Assembly: GCF_003864255.1 (NCBI RefSeq)
Contig: NZ_QWEZ01000001.1
Coordinates: 868,001-932,000, forward strand
Direction of reading: 5' to 3'
Origin: Aestuariirhabdus litorea
GTDB taxonomy: Bacteria; Pseudomonadota; Gammaproteobacteria; Pseudomonadales; Aestuariirhabdaceae
Length of the DNA: 64,000 bases
Shown here: in pieces, positions 7,424 through 16,620 of the stretch
Layout of the letters: each line of letters opens with the position of its first letter
Numbering within the stretch: position 1 is the first letter of the stretch
Notes under the pieces: generated by a model
What the model saw: the letters and a program-made list of their open reading frames with translations, nothing else
What the model was told of the DNA's origin: nothing
Databases searched by the model: none
Position numbers and translations under genes: made by a program

Positions 7424-7798
7424 ATGGTTAGCAAACTACCAGCAAATCTGCTTGTTGTGGGTGTGTTTTCGCTTACCCTGTCAGCGTGCAGTAGCGTCCC
7501 GAGTAGAAGCGTTTCAACACCCCTGTATAAGATGCTTACGGAGCAGGATACAAACCTGGCCGATGATGCCGCCCGTTACGCGCTGGAGAACCTTAAAACC
7601 GGAACCCAGTTAGGTTGGCACAATCCGGAGAGTGGAAATTCAGGCAAGGTGACCCCCACGGCCACCTGGTTTGTTGAGGAGCGTGACCAGTACTGTCGCT
7701 CCTATGAAGAGGTGATCCGGATCGGCAAAAGAGAGCAGCGATACAACGATATTGCCTGTCGTAATGAGCGAGGTGTCTGGGTGAGTGCATCCTCCTGA
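7424..7798 (+). CDS. Small outer-membrane lipoprotein, surface-antigen-like C-terminus
   Basis: A 124-residue protein with a signal peptide ending in lipobox LSAC, so it should be lipidated at Cys. Of two adjacent ATG codons the second is preferred because GGAGGG lies six bases before it. The C-terminal half carries YCRSYEEVI and IACRNERGVWVSAS, the same Cys-spaced, Gly-X-Trp ending seen in the anti-sigma factor two genes away and in 17-kDa surface antigens. It lies downstream of the Hint gene but behind a terminator, so it has its own promoter; I see no copy of the ECF signature in its 50-base leader. It may be the envelope partner of the anti-sigma factor. Confidence 0.78.
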   Translation: MVSKLPANLLVVGVFSLTLSACSSVPSRSVSTPLYKMLTEQDTNLADDAARYALENLKTGTQLGWHNPESGNSGKVTPTATWFVEERDQYCRSYEEVIRIGKREQRYNDIACRNERGVWVSASS

Positions 7799-7826
7799 AG
7801 CGCGCTCTGCCCGTATGACTGGATGA

Positions 7827-7847
7827 GGGTGCTTAGGCACCCTTTTT
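7827..7847 (+). terminator. Intrinsic terminator after the lipoprotein gene
   Basis: GGGTGC, 4-base loop, GCACCC, then TTTTT. Confidence 0.85.
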
Positions 7848-7919
7848 CAGCGACCCCCCTTTGAACCTTGCTACACTCCCTGATACTAAGGAATCGTTTG
7901 GGTCGAGTCAGGGATATTC

Positions 7920-10900
7920 ATGGGCAGTCGAGTTTCATTTTCATCCTATTGGTCGCAGCTGGGCCGCTGGCAAAGACGTGGCATCCTGATGCTGGTTGCC
8001 GTGTCGCTCTATACGCTGGTTGGCTTTCTCCTGTTACCCGAACCGATTCGCTCATTGATCGAGCGCGAAACCGGTAAGCTGACCGGTCGGGTGGTCACTC
8101 TGGAGCGGCTTGAAATTAACCCCTATGACTTCAGTGTTACCCTGAGGGGACTCCAGTTAACGGGTGAGCAGCAGGAGGCAATGCTGGCTTTCCGCCAGCT
8201 CCACATCAATCTGTCGGTCAGACACCTGTTGATCGGCCAGCTGGTGCTTGAGGAGCTCTCACTCGATCAGCCTGGCGTGGATGTGAGAGTCAACCCGGAA
8301 GGGGGAATCAACTGGCAGCAACTGATAAGTGAGATGCGCCCCCCCACAGAAGAGGGGGTCGCACAAGAGGAAGCAGCCCCCCCCTTACCCTTGCGCATTG
8401 AGCACCTTCGCGTGGACGATGGTCGCGTCCTGTTTGAGGACCGCTCCCTAAGCGAACCCTACCAGGCCGAGTTGGCCCCCCTCAACCTGGAACTATTCAA
8501 TTTCAGTACCCGGCCTCAGGATGGTGAGGCCCCGTATTCATTCAATGCCAGTCTGGATCAGGAGACCTCGCTAAGCTGGCAGGGCGATCTCAGTGTGGTT
8601 CCTTTTCGCTCGAGCGGTGAGTTTACCCTGCAGGGAGTAAGGGTCCGACGTATCTGGGAATACCTGCAGGAGCAGTTGGCCTTTGAGGTGTATGAGGGGA
8701 AGGTAACCCTGGGAGCGCGCTATCGGGTTGATGGCAGTGAAGAGGCGATGGTCTTCAGTCTTCATGAGGGGCTGTTTGAGCTGGACGATCTGCGGCTGGG
8801 GTACAAGCGTGCGGCCGACAACCTGATCGCAATTCCTCGGCTGGCAGCCAGTGGAATTGAGCTGGACTCGGCAAGTCAGAGCATTCGGGTTGATCAGCTG
8901 GTGGGGCAGGATGCGCAGATATCCAGCCAGTTCAAACGCTCCGGGCAGCTTAACCTGCAGGAACTCTTTGCGGAAGCCAAAGCAATCGACGGTAAGGCCG
9001 CCGACAGTACAGGGGACGAGGCACCGCTCTCTCCCGGCCGTTCTGGGCAGGTGTCGGCAGCGGACCAAGAGGCCGCCGAGCTACCCTGGAGCTTTCACCT
9101 TAACCGCTTTGCATTCAGCAACTACCGGATCGACTTCAGTGACCGCTCCGTTGAGTCTCCGCCCTCCTGGACCTTGAGTCCGGTCAATCTGGAAGGCGGC
9201 CCCGTAGAGTTTCCGCAGGAGAATCCCGTTGAGTTTGCGCTCGACCTGGCGGTGGATGATGGAGCCCAGGCCCAGGTCAGCGGAGCGCTCTGGTTCAGTC
9301 CCAGGGTTGAGGTGGAGACCCGCCTGAAGGGGTTTGACCTGGCCCGTCTCCAGCCCTATATCGACCCCCTTCTGCAGCTCCAGCTGGAGCAGGGGAGGGC
9401 GGGCATCGACGGCAAGCTGCTGTGGCAGGGGGGAGAGGAGAGCCAGTTGAGATTTGAGGGTGACTTCTCCATTGAAGAGTTTGTTAGTCGCGACACCATC
9501 GATTACCTGGAGTTCGTGAAATGGCAGTCGCTGCTGGTGGAGGGGATCGACTTCGATCAACAGGCCAATGCCCTCTCCATTGCCCGTGTTGCAACCCGCA
9601 AACCCTACGCCCGGGTGATCATCTACCCCGACCTGAGTGTAAACCTGAGCCAGATCCTGAGCCCGCCAGAATCCTCCGCCAGTGCACCGGCTGAGCATAA
9701 GGCGGCGCCTGCAGGTGATTCGCAAACCGCCACCGAGCCGATGCAGATATCGATCGCGCGCGTGGAGCTGTCGGAGGGGGAGGCAAACTTCGCTGACCTG
9801 AGTTTACAACCCCAGTTTGCCACCGGAATCTACCAGCTTCAGGGGAGTGTGGAGGGGCTGGATTCGGACAGCAGCGCACGTGCTGCGGTCGATATCAGCG
9901 GCAAGGTCGATCGCTACGCCCCCGTTACTATCAAGGGGCAGATTAACCCCCTTAGCGCGGAGGCTTTTACCGATCTCGGGCTCTCGTTCTCCAATGTCGA
10001 ACTGACTACCCTGACCCCCTATTCGGGCAAATTTGCCGGCTACACCATCAATAAGGGGAAGCTCTCCCTGAACCTGCACTACCTGCTCGAAAATCGCCAG
10101 CTGAAGGGAGAAAACCGGATGGTACTCGACCAGCTGACCCTGGGTAGCCGCACAGACAGCCCCGACGCCACCAGTTTGCCGGTGACGCTCGCCATCGCGT
10201 TGATGAAAGACAGCAAGGGACGAATCGATATCGACCTGCCGGTCAGCGGAGATCTGGATAATCCCGATTTCAGTTATGGCGGCCTTATCGCCAAGGCGTT
10301 AGTGAACCTGATTACCAATATCATCAGCTCCCCCTTCCGGGCGCTGGGCTCCCTGTTGGGGGATGACGCCGAGAGTTATGGCCAGATTGGCTTTGCACCC
10401 GGCAGCAGCGAACTCTCCGAGGCGGTTCGCACGCGTCTGCAAACGCTTGTTACGGCTCTGGAGGAGCGGCCAACCATTAAGCTGGAACTGACGGGAGGCT
10501 CCAGTGAGGGCTTTGATTGGCCGCCTTTTGCCCGTCAACAGTGGCAGCAGCAGCTGCAGTTGGAGGGCTGGAAACGTCTCAAGGCGGAGGGCAAAGCAGT
10601 GCCTTCGGCGCCTGAGGACCTCCTGCTTCCGGCCGAGCTGCGTTCGGAACTGGTCTTCCAGCACTATAGCCAGCAGTTTCAGGGGGAGCTGCCAGCCGAT
10701 GGCAGCCGGCCACCCGTGGGCGAGATGGAGGCCCGCCTGATCGACGCCATCAAGCCCCAGTCTTCCGTGTTGCGTCAGCTGGCGCAGGAGCGGGCTGCCA
10801 ACGTACGGAACTACCTGTTGGCGGAGCTGGGTTTTATGCCCGAGAGGCTTTACCTCATGGAGGTCAATATGGAGGCGGCTGTGGAGGCCGGTGAGGTGCA

Positions 10901-10925
10901 GGTCGAGCTTACTCTGACTGACTAG
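7920..10925 (+). CDS. DUF748 (AsmA-like) envelope protein
   Basis: A 1001-residue protein. One N-terminal membrane helix near residues 20-40 anchors a very large periplasmic part of repeated beta-rich segments typical of DUF748/AsmA-type proteins (for example RLEINPYDFSVTLRGLQL near the start and repeated DISGKV-type strands). Such proteins are thought to bridge the inner membrane and periplasm and may carry lipids. Near residue 820 IGFAPGSSELSEAVRTRL followed by LTALEERP-like sequence resembles an OmpA-type peptidoglycan-binding start. Linkers around 140-150 and 370-390 are Ala/Glu/Pro-rich. The ribosome site is weak. Its last 17 bases overlap the convergent next gene. Confidence 0.85.
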   Translation: MGSRVSFSSYWSQLGRWQRRGILMLVAVSLYTLVGFLLLPEPIRSLIERETGKLTGRVVTLERLEINPYDFSVTLRGLQLTGEQQEAMLAFRQLHINLSVRHLLIGQLVLEELSLDQPGVDVRVNPEGGINWQQLISEMRPPTEEGVAQEEAAPPLPLRIEHLRVDDGRVLFEDRSLSEPYQAELAPLNLELFNFSTRPQDGEAPYSFNASLDQETSLSWQGDLSVVPFRSSGEFTLQGVRVRRIWEYLQEQLAFEVYEGKVTLGARYRVDGSEEAMVFSLHEGLFELDDLRLGYKRAADNLIAIPRLAASGIELDSASQSIRVDQLVGQDAQISSQFKRSGQLNLQELFAEAKAIDGKAADSTGDEAPLSPGRSGQVSAADQEAAELPWSFHLNRFAFSNYRIDFSDRSVESPPSWTLSPVNLEGGPVEFPQENPVEFALDLAVDDGAQAQVSGALWFSPRVEVETRLKGFDLARLQPYIDPLLQLQLEQGRAGIDGKLLWQGGEESQLRFEGDFSIEEFVSRDTIDYLEFVKWQSLLVEGIDFDQQANALSIARVATRKPYARVIIYPDLSVNLSQILSPPESSASAPAEHKAAPAGDSQTATEPMQISIARVELSEGEANFADLSLQPQFATGIYQLQGSVEGLDSDSSARAAVDISGKVDRYAPVTIKGQINPLSAEAFTDLGLSFSNVELTTLTPYSGKFAGYTINKGKLSLNLHYLLENRQLKGENRMVLDQLTLGSRTDSPDATSLPVTLAIALMKDSKGRIDIDLPVSGDLDNPDFSYGGLIAKALVNLITNIISSPFRALGSLLGDDAESYGQIGFAPGSSELSEAVRTRLQTLVTALEERPTIKLELTGGSSEGFDWPPFARQQWQQQLQLEGWKRLKAEGKAVPSAPEDLLLPAELRSELVFQHYSQQFQGELPADGSRPPVGEMEARLIDAIKPQSSVLRQLAQERAANVRNYLLAELGFMPERLYLMEVNMEAAVEAGEVQVELTLTD

Positions 10926-11280
10926 AAGGCTTGCAGTGCGGGTTCTGGGCAAGCAGCTGGCGAAAGCGTTCCCGCTTTTCGGATGGGTCCAGGGGGGCTA
11001 TGGGCTCGATAGCCGGAGTCAGGGGAGAGGGGTCGAAAGTCACGGCAGGGGCTGTCCCGCCTGAGCGGCCCGGATTGGCCGTGGAGACCGTCGAATGGTT
11101 GAGAAGGAAATGATCAAGCACCTCAAGTGCTTCCAGCAGACCCGCCGCCGAGGGGGCCTGGTCGTCCAGCCCATCCAGCTTGGCCTGCACGTTGTTGCGT
11201 ACCTGCTCAATGCGCTCGAGAGGGAGCTGGTCTGCGTTATCCTTCAGCCAGCGTGCTGCGGATTCACCGTTGGTGGCCAT
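10909..11280 (-). CDS. Hypothetical 123-residue soluble protein
   Basis: An acidic, helical N-terminal half (NADQLPLERIEQVRNNVQAK, then a Leu-rich helix) is followed by a Pro/Ser/Thr linker and a charged C-terminal helix (PSEKRERFRQLLAQNP). Composition looks coding, but the region before the ATG has no clear Shine-Dalgarno sequence. It converges on the DUF748 gene with a 17-base overlap and diverges from thpR across 55 bases. No family recognised. Confidence 0.6.
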   Translation of the reverse strand: MATNGESAARWLKDNADQLPLERIEQVRNNVQAKLDGLDDQAPSAAGLLEALEVLDHFLLNHSTVSTANPGRSGGTAPAVTFDPSPLTPAIEPIAPLDPSEKRERFRQLLAQNPHCKPSSQSE

Positions 11281-11335
11281 GGGGAGGGTCTCACTCGATT
11301 GGGAGCAAAGATGTTAGCACGAAGCGGGGTGAGGG

Positions 11336-11893
11336 TTGAGCGGATATCCTAGGGAGGGCGCCTTACGCGCCTTTTACAGTGCCGACCTGCCCGCCGGGGA
11401 CGCCTCTGCGATCGCCGACTGGGTGAGCCGTGATCTGGCCCCCCGGTTTCCAGAGGCCCGTTGGGTCCCTCCCGAAAACTACCATATTACCCTCTATTTT
11501 CTTGGCCAGGTTGTGGCTTCGGAAATCGATGGCCTGATAGCGCGACTGCGCAGCCTGGATTTGACCCAGGCCGTTGCCGCAGCCACCGGTGATTTTATAT
11601 GGCTGCCCAGCCCCACGCGTCCCCAGGTCCTGGCATTGGCGGTCGATTCGGGCGGGGCGCTTGAGGCGCTCGCCTCTCGCCTGGAAAACCCGCAGCCCTT
11701 GCTGGCACATATCACCCTCGCACGGCGGGTGAGACAGATCGATCAGTCACAGGTGCAGGACATCGCTCCTCCGCGCTTTACTTTTGCCTCCCTGGCCAGC
11801 GTTTCATTACGCCAAAGCTTGAGTTCACCCGAGGGTGTTCGCTATCCAATGTTGTCGTTTCGCCGCCCGGGAGATACTGAAAACCCGGGGTGA
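11336..11893 (+). CDS. thpR: RNA 2',3'-cyclic phosphodiesterase (LigT/ThpR family)
   Basis: A 185-residue 2H-phosphoesterase. The two catalytic HxTx motifs are present as YHITLYFLG (residues 50-58) and LLAHITLARR (121-130), which open the cyclic phosphate of RNA ends. A stop codon lies in frame just before the TTG at the listed start and there is no in-frame ATG before the conserved LRAFYSADLP segment, so a TTG start is the only supported choice. The ribosome site (GAGGG) is very close to it. Length matches the family. Confidence 0.85.
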   Translation: MSGYPREGALRAFYSADLPAGDASAIADWVSRDLAPRFPEARWVPPENYHITLYFLGQVVASEIDGLIARLRSLDLTQAVAAATGDFIWLPSPTRPQVLALAVDSGGALEALASRLENPQPLLAHITLARRVRQIDQSQVQDIAPPRFTFASLASVSLRQSLSSPEGVRYPMLSFRRPGDTENPG

Positions 11894-11928
11894 TTCCGCT
11901 TAAAAACGGCTGGGAGGCCATTCGCGTA

Positions 11929-11965
11929 TATAGGGATTTATACCTATAAGTAGATATACCTACTT
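11929..11965. promoter_or_regulatory. Two adjacent short inverted repeats in the gap before the ABC importer
   Basis: TATAGG-N8-CCTATA is followed directly by AAGTAG-ATATAC-CTACTT. They sit in a locally AT-rich part of the 280-base gap between thpR and the importer ATPase gene and may be an operator. The rest of the gap shows nothing recognisable. Confidence 0.3.
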
Positions 11966-12173
11966 CTATTGAAATGTACCGAAGTGCGTGTCAGGGTAGC
12001 CGACTGGCCGTCTATCGGTCGTGATCGTCGCCGAACATTGTGAGGGTCAGTTGGCTTCCCTTGCTCTTTATGCAAGCGGCAATAGCCTTTTGTGGTACAC
12101 CGGCGAGGGGAGGGCCAGCCCCTGGCCCTGATCAGTTTTTGTTGCCAGTTTGGCGTTCGTTTCCGAGGATAAT

Positions 12174-13907
12174 ATGCCGCTGTTAGATGTGAAAAACCTG
12201 CGAATCGAATTTCCCACCCGCCATGGGGTCGCGGTAGCCGTTGACGACATCGGTTTTGAGGTCGAAGCCGGAGAGATCGTTGGACTGGTCGGGGAGAGTG
12301 GTGCCGGAAAATCAACCATCGGCAACGGCATTATTGATCTCTTGAGCCCGCCCGGACGGGTCGCCAAAGGGGATATCTATCTCAACGGCGAGCGCATCTC
12401 CGGACTGGATGCGGAGTCGATGCGTGAGATTCGGGGCAGCCGCATTGGCTTTATCTTCCAGGACCCCATGACCTCCCTTAACCCGCTGTTTACGGTTGAG
12501 GAGCAGCTGGTCGAGACCATTATCGTCAATCTGGGGGTGAGCAAGGAGGAAGCGGCCAAACGCGCACTCAGTATGCTCGAGCAGGTTGGCATTCCCGAGC
12601 CGGAGCTGCGTATCAAGCAGTATCCCCACCAGTTCTCCGGCGGCATGCGCCAGCGGGTGGTGATCGCCATCGCCCTGTGCAGTGAGCCGGAGCTGATAAT
12701 TGCCGATGAGCCCACCACCGCCCTGGATGTATCAATCCAGGACCAGATCCTGGAGCTGATTCGAGGGCTCTGCAAAGAAAAAAAGGTGGGCTGCATTCTG
12801 GTAACCCACGACATGGGTGTGATCGCCAACGTCACCGATCGCGTTTGCGTCATGTACCGCGGCCACATAGTTGAGAGCGGAACCACCGAGCAGATCCTGG
12901 GGCGTCCACAGCACGATTACACCAAGAGCCTCATCAGTGCGGTACCGCGCTCTGATATCAAACTCGTACGTTTCCCGCTGGTCGACTACATCGAAGGGGT
13001 GGATGTGGAGCCCAGTAAGATAGACCTCTCCACCCACTGGTTGGGCAAGGACATGGATTTCAAACTGGAGGGGGGCGATATCCTGACCGTTGAACACGTC
13101 AACCTGCGCTTCGAGACCCAGCATGCGTTTTTCGAAAAGAACCGAAAGTACGTGCAGGCCTCCAACGATGTCTCATTTACCATCAAGGAGGGTGAGACCT
13201 TTGGCCTGGTGGGTGAGAGCGGCAGTGGTAAGTCCACCATCGCCCGTATTATTGCCGGCCTCTACAAGGAGGACTCCGGTACCATCACCTTTGCCGGACA
13301 GAAGATCAGTGCCATGAGTGAGCGGGAACGTCGTCCTTTCCGCCGCCAGATGCAGATGGTGTTCCAGAACCCCTATTCATCCATGAACCCGCGGATGAAC
13401 ATCAACGACATCATTGCCGAGCCGATCCGCTTCCACCGACTGGCCAGCGACGAGAAGCAGATCGCGGGAATCGTTGGTGACCTGCTTGACCATGTGGGAC
13501 TGGGGCGAGCGGCCGGCGTCAAGTTCCCCCACGAGTTCTCCGGCGGGCAACGCCAGCGGATCTCCATAGCCCGTGCCCTGGCGACCCGCCCCCGTTTCCT
13601 GATCTGCGATGAGCCAACCTCGGCGCTGGATGTGTCGGTACAGGCCCAGATTCTGAATCTGCTCAAGGATCTGCAGGATGAGCTGGGGCTCACCATGCTG
13701 TTCATCAGCCACGACCTGCCGGTGATTCGCCAGATGTGCGATCGCATCGGGGTCATGCGCTATGGCACCCTGGTCGAGGTGGCGGATACCGAGACTCTGT
13801 TTAATACGCCCCAGCACGAATACACCAAGAGCTTACTGTCGCTGATCCCCCGTCTTGAAGGGCTTTCCCGTGAAGGCCTGGAGATTGCCGGTGGGGTTGG
13901 CGCGTAA
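12174..13907 (+). CDS. Peptide ABC importer, fused double ATPase subunit (YejF-like)
   Basis: A 577-residue cytoplasmic protein with two complete ATP-binding domains, corresponding to DppD and DppF fused. Domain 1 has Walker A GESGAGKST, signature FSGGMRQR and Walker B LIIADEPTTALD; domain 2 has GESGSGKST, FSGGQRQR and LICDEPTSALD. Both are followed by the oligopeptide-type C-terminal extension. The start MPLLDVKNLRIEF is set by GAGGA four bases upstream. It is the first gene of a four-gene importer, with the binding protein and both permeases directly downstream. Confidence 0.92.
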   Translation: MPLLDVKNLRIEFPTRHGVAVAVDDIGFEVEAGEIVGLVGESGAGKSTIGNGIIDLLSPPGRVAKGDIYLNGERISGLDAESMREIRGSRIGFIFQDPMTSLNPLFTVEEQLVETIIVNLGVSKEEAAKRALSMLEQVGIPEPELRIKQYPHQFSGGMRQRVVIAIALCSEPELIIADEPTTALDVSIQDQILELIRGLCKEKKVGCILVTHDMGVIANVTDRVCVMYRGHIVESGTTEQILGRPQHDYTKSLISAVPRSDIKLVRFPLVDYIEGVDVEPSKIDLSTHWLGKDMDFKLEGGDILTVEHVNLRFETQHAFFEKNRKYVQASNDVSFTIKEGETFGLVGESGSGKSTIARIIAGLYKEDSGTITFAGQKISAMSERERRPFRRQMQMVFQNPYSSMNPRMNINDIIAEPIRFHRLASDEKQIAGIVGDLLDHVGLGRAAGVKFPHEFSGGQRQRISIARALATRPRFLICDEPTSALDVSVQAQILNLLKDLQDELGLTMLFISHDLPVIRQMCDRIGVMRYGTLVEVADTETLFNTPQHEYTKSLLSLIPRLEGLSREGLEIAGGVGA

Positions 13908-13911
13908 TAAT

Positions 13912-13928
13912 CCGTCAGCTAATGACGG
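13912..13928 (+). terminator. Hairpin between ATPase and binding-protein genes
   Basis: CCGTCA, 5-base loop, TGACGG with no T tract. A second GC hairpin (GCCGC/GCGGC) lies just downstream at 13965-13978. Probably mRNA-stability or partial-termination elements that let the binding protein be made in excess. Confidence 0.45.
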
Positions 13929-14007
13929 GCAGGGGAGAGTCTATACTCAAGCCTGACAATAAAGGCCGCCCCGGCGGCTACTATCACTACTACTTAGGGG
14001 TAATACA

Positions 14008-15561
14008 ATGAAAAGAGGAGTTGCCATTCTGGCAGGCGCCGTTCTGGCCGCCGGCTTGAGCCTTGGGGCTCAGGCCAAAACCCTGAAGATGGCTTATGAT
14101 GCGGATCCAGTATCCATGGACCCCCATGAGCAGCTGTCAGGCGGAACCTTGCAGTACTCGCACATGGTGTTCGACCCACTGGTTCGCTGGACCAAGGACC
14201 TGGGTATGGAGCCGCGCCTGGCGGAGAAGTGGGAGCGTATCGACGATCGCACCGTTCGCTTCTTCCTGCGCAAGGGCGTCAAGTTCCATTCCGGCAACAG
14301 CATGACCGCTGCCGATGTAAAGTGGACCTGGGATCGTCTGCTCTCCAGCCCCGACTTCAAAGCGATCTTCGGACCCTTTGAAGCGATGAACGTGATTGAC
14401 GATTACACCGTTGACCTGGTGACCAAGGAGCCTTTCCCTCTGGTGCTGAATGCGGCTACCTACATCTTCCCGATGGACAGCAAGTTCTACAGTGGAAACG
14501 ATGAAAAGGGTGAGCCCAAAGCGACCCTGAAAAAGCACGGTGACACCTTTGCTTCCCGCAACGAGTCCGGCACCGGTCCCTTCAAGGTAACGGCTCGCCA
14601 ACAGGGCGTTCGTGTTGATTTCGAGCGTTTCGCCGATTACTGGGACAAGCAGTCCCCGGGCAATGTCTCCAACATCGTACTGACCCCCATCAAAGAGGGT
14701 CCGACCCGAGTGGCCGCACTGCTCTCCGGTGACGTTGACTTTATCGCCCCCGTGCCGCCCACCGATCACGATCGCATCAAGCAGAACGAAGGCACCGAGC
14801 TGGTGACCATGCCCGGTACCCGTATCATCACCCTGCAGATGAACCAGGAGCGTGTGGAAGCCTTCAAGGATGCGCGCGTTCGCCAGGCCATCGTTTATGC
14901 CATCAACAACGAAGCGATCGCCAGCAAGATCATGCGTGGCTTCGCGACGCCTGCGGGCCAGCAAGGTCCCAAGGGTTACGCTGGCTACGATGCCTCCCTG
15001 CAGCCACGCTATGACCTCAAGAAGGCCAAGCAGCTGATGAAGGATGCCGGTTACGAGAAGGGCTTCAGCATCACCATGATGGCCCCTAACAACCGCTACG
15101 TGAACGATGCCAAGATCGCAGAAGCGGCCGCCAACATGCTCTCCAAGATCAACATCAAGGTTGATCTCAAGACCATGCCCAAGGCCCAGTACTGGCCCGA
15201 GTTCGACGCCCGTGCGGCGGATATGATGATGATTGGCTGGCACTCCGACACCGAAGACTCCGCCAACTTCACCGAGTTTTTGACCGCCTGCCCCAACAAG
15301 GAAACTGGCTGGGGCCAGTACAACAGCGGCAACTACTGCAACCCTGAGGTCGACAAACTGGTACAGGATTCCGCCAGCGAAACCGACCCGGCCAAGCGCG
15401 CAGCTATGCTGCAGCAGGTTGAGCGTACCCTCTATGAAGAGGCTGCTTTCGTGCCCCTGCACTGGCAGAACCTGGCTTGGGGTGCTCGCAAGAACGTCAA
15501 GCTGGAGGCGGTCGTCAACGTAATGGACTTCCCCTACCTTGGGGACCTGGTGGTCGAGTAA
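14008..15561 (+). CDS. Peptide ABC importer, periplasmic binding protein (family 5)
   Basis: A 517-residue protein with a clean signal peptide (MKRGVAILAGAVLAAGLSLG, then AQA). The mature protein starts KTLKMAYDADPVSMDPHEQL, the usual opening of DppA/OppA-type binding proteins, and contains the family signature region around VSNIVLTPIKEGPTRVAALLSG. It captures peptides or similar solutes for the adjacent permeases. The ligand cannot be read. Hairpins on both sides of the gene suggest its message is preferentially stabilised. Confidence 0.92.
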   Translation: MKRGVAILAGAVLAAGLSLGAQAKTLKMAYDADPVSMDPHEQLSGGTLQYSHMVFDPLVRWTKDLGMEPRLAEKWERIDDRTVRFFLRKGVKFHSGNSMTAADVKWTWDRLLSSPDFKAIFGPFEAMNVIDDYTVDLVTKEPFPLVLNAATYIFPMDSKFYSGNDEKGEPKATLKKHGDTFASRNESGTGPFKVTARQQGVRVDFERFADYWDKQSPGNVSNIVLTPIKEGPTRVAALLSGDVDFIAPVPPTDHDRIKQNEGTELVTMPGTRIITLQMNQERVEAFKDARVRQAIVYAINNEAIASKIMRGFATPAGQQGPKGYAGYDASLQPRYDLKKAKQLMKDAGYEKGFSITMMAPNNRYVNDAKIAEAAANMLSKINIKVDLKTMPKAQYWPEFDARAADMMMIGWHSDTEDSANFTEFLTACPNKETGWGQYNSGNYCNPEVDKLVQDSASETDPAKRAAMLQQVERTLYEEAAFVPLHWQNLAWGARKNVKLEAVVNVMDFPYLGDLVVE

Positions 15562-15588
15562 GTGTCTAAACACTGACTCACTCCGAGT

Positions 15589-15614
15589 GCTACCGGCAGG
15601 CCTCTGCCGGTAGC
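15589..15614 (+). terminator. Strong hairpin between binding-protein and permease genes
   Basis: GCTACCGGCAG, 4-base loop, CTGCCGGTAGC, then TGCTTTT. A perfect 11-bp stem inside an operon: likely partial termination or 3' end protection of the binding-protein message. Confidence 0.65.
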
Positions 15615-15639
15615 TGCTTTTCGCTAAACGGTTGTTTTC

Positions 15640-16620
15640 ATGGCTCTATTTCTCTTTAAGCGACTGCTACAGGCTGCTGTAGTCATGTTCGTTATCAGTA
15701 TCATCAGCTTTTCAATCCAGGATAACCTGGGCGATCCACTGCGTGAGATGCTGGGGCAGTCTGTGTCCGAAGCGGAACGTCACGAGATGCGCGAGCAGAT
15801 GGGTCTCAATGATCCCTTCCTGGTGCAGTACGGGCGTTTTATCAGTAAGGCCCTACAGGGCGATCTTGGCACCTCCTATTTTTTTAAGGAGCCCGCCCTC
15901 GATGTGATTCTCAACAAGCTTCCGGCCACTTTGGAGCTGGTGCTGGGTGCTTCTATTATTATTATTCTGTTGTCGGTCCCCCTGGGGGTCTACAGCGCCA
16001 TCAAACCCCATAGCGTGCTGACTAAAATGATCATGGGGTTTAGTATTATCGGGATCTCAATCCCCGTCTTTCTCACCGCCATTTTGCTGATCTACCTGTT
16101 CGCCATTGAGCTTGGGATGCTGCCCTCCTATGGTCGCGGTGAGCTGGTTCATATCTGGGGATCCTGGAGCACCGGCTTTTTGACCAAGGACGGCTTGCTT
16201 CACCTGCTGCTGCCCTGCGTCTCCCTGGCCAGTATCATGCTGCCACTGTTTATTCGCCTGATTCGGGCTGAAATGGTGGAAGCCCTGCATACAGAGTATG
16301 TGAAGTTTGCCTGGGCCAAGGGGCTTGGCAAGTACCGCATCTGGTTTATGCATGCCCTTAAAAACACCATGCTGCCCGTGGTTACCGTAGGCGGTGTACA
16401 GATTGGCACCATGGTGGCCTATACCATCCTTACCGAATCGGTCTTCCAGTGGCCGGGAATGGGATTCATGTTCCTTGAGGCGGTTAACCGGGTAGATACC
16501 CCACTGATTGTGGCTTACCTGATTGTGGTGGGTGCCATCTTTGTCATCACCAATACCATCGTTGACCTGGTGTATGGCCTGATCGATCCGACCGTTAATC
16601 TTGTTGGGGGTAAGAAATGA
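15640..16620 (+). CDS. Peptide ABC importer, permease (DppB-like)
   Basis: A 326-residue inner-membrane protein with six main helices. The EAA loop that docks on the ATPase is visible around residues 208-228 (EYVKFAWAKGLGKYRIWFMH). A large periplasmic loop before it follows the DppB pattern. Its TGA overlaps the ATG of the second permease. Confidence 0.92.
   Translation: MALFLFKRLLQAAVVMFVISIISFSIQDNLGDPLREMLGQSVSEAERHEMREQMGLNDPFLVQYGRFISKALQGDLGTSYFFKEPALDVILNKLPATLELVLGASIIIILLSVPLGVYSAIKPHSVLTKMIMGFSIIGISIPVFLTAILLIYLFAIELGMLPSYGRGELVHIWGSWSTGFLTKDGLLHLLLPCVSLASIMLPLFIRLIRAEMVEALHTEYVKFAWAKGLGKYRIWFMHALKNTMLPVVTVGGVQIGTMVAYTILTESVFQWPGMGFMFLEAVNRVDTPLIVAYLIVVGAIFVITNTIVDLVYGLIDPTVNLVGGKK

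Noticed and set aside
14137-15573. 478-codon open frame antisense to the peptide-binding protein gene
   Set aside because: Shadow of codon bias; low-complexity Val/Gly/His translation.
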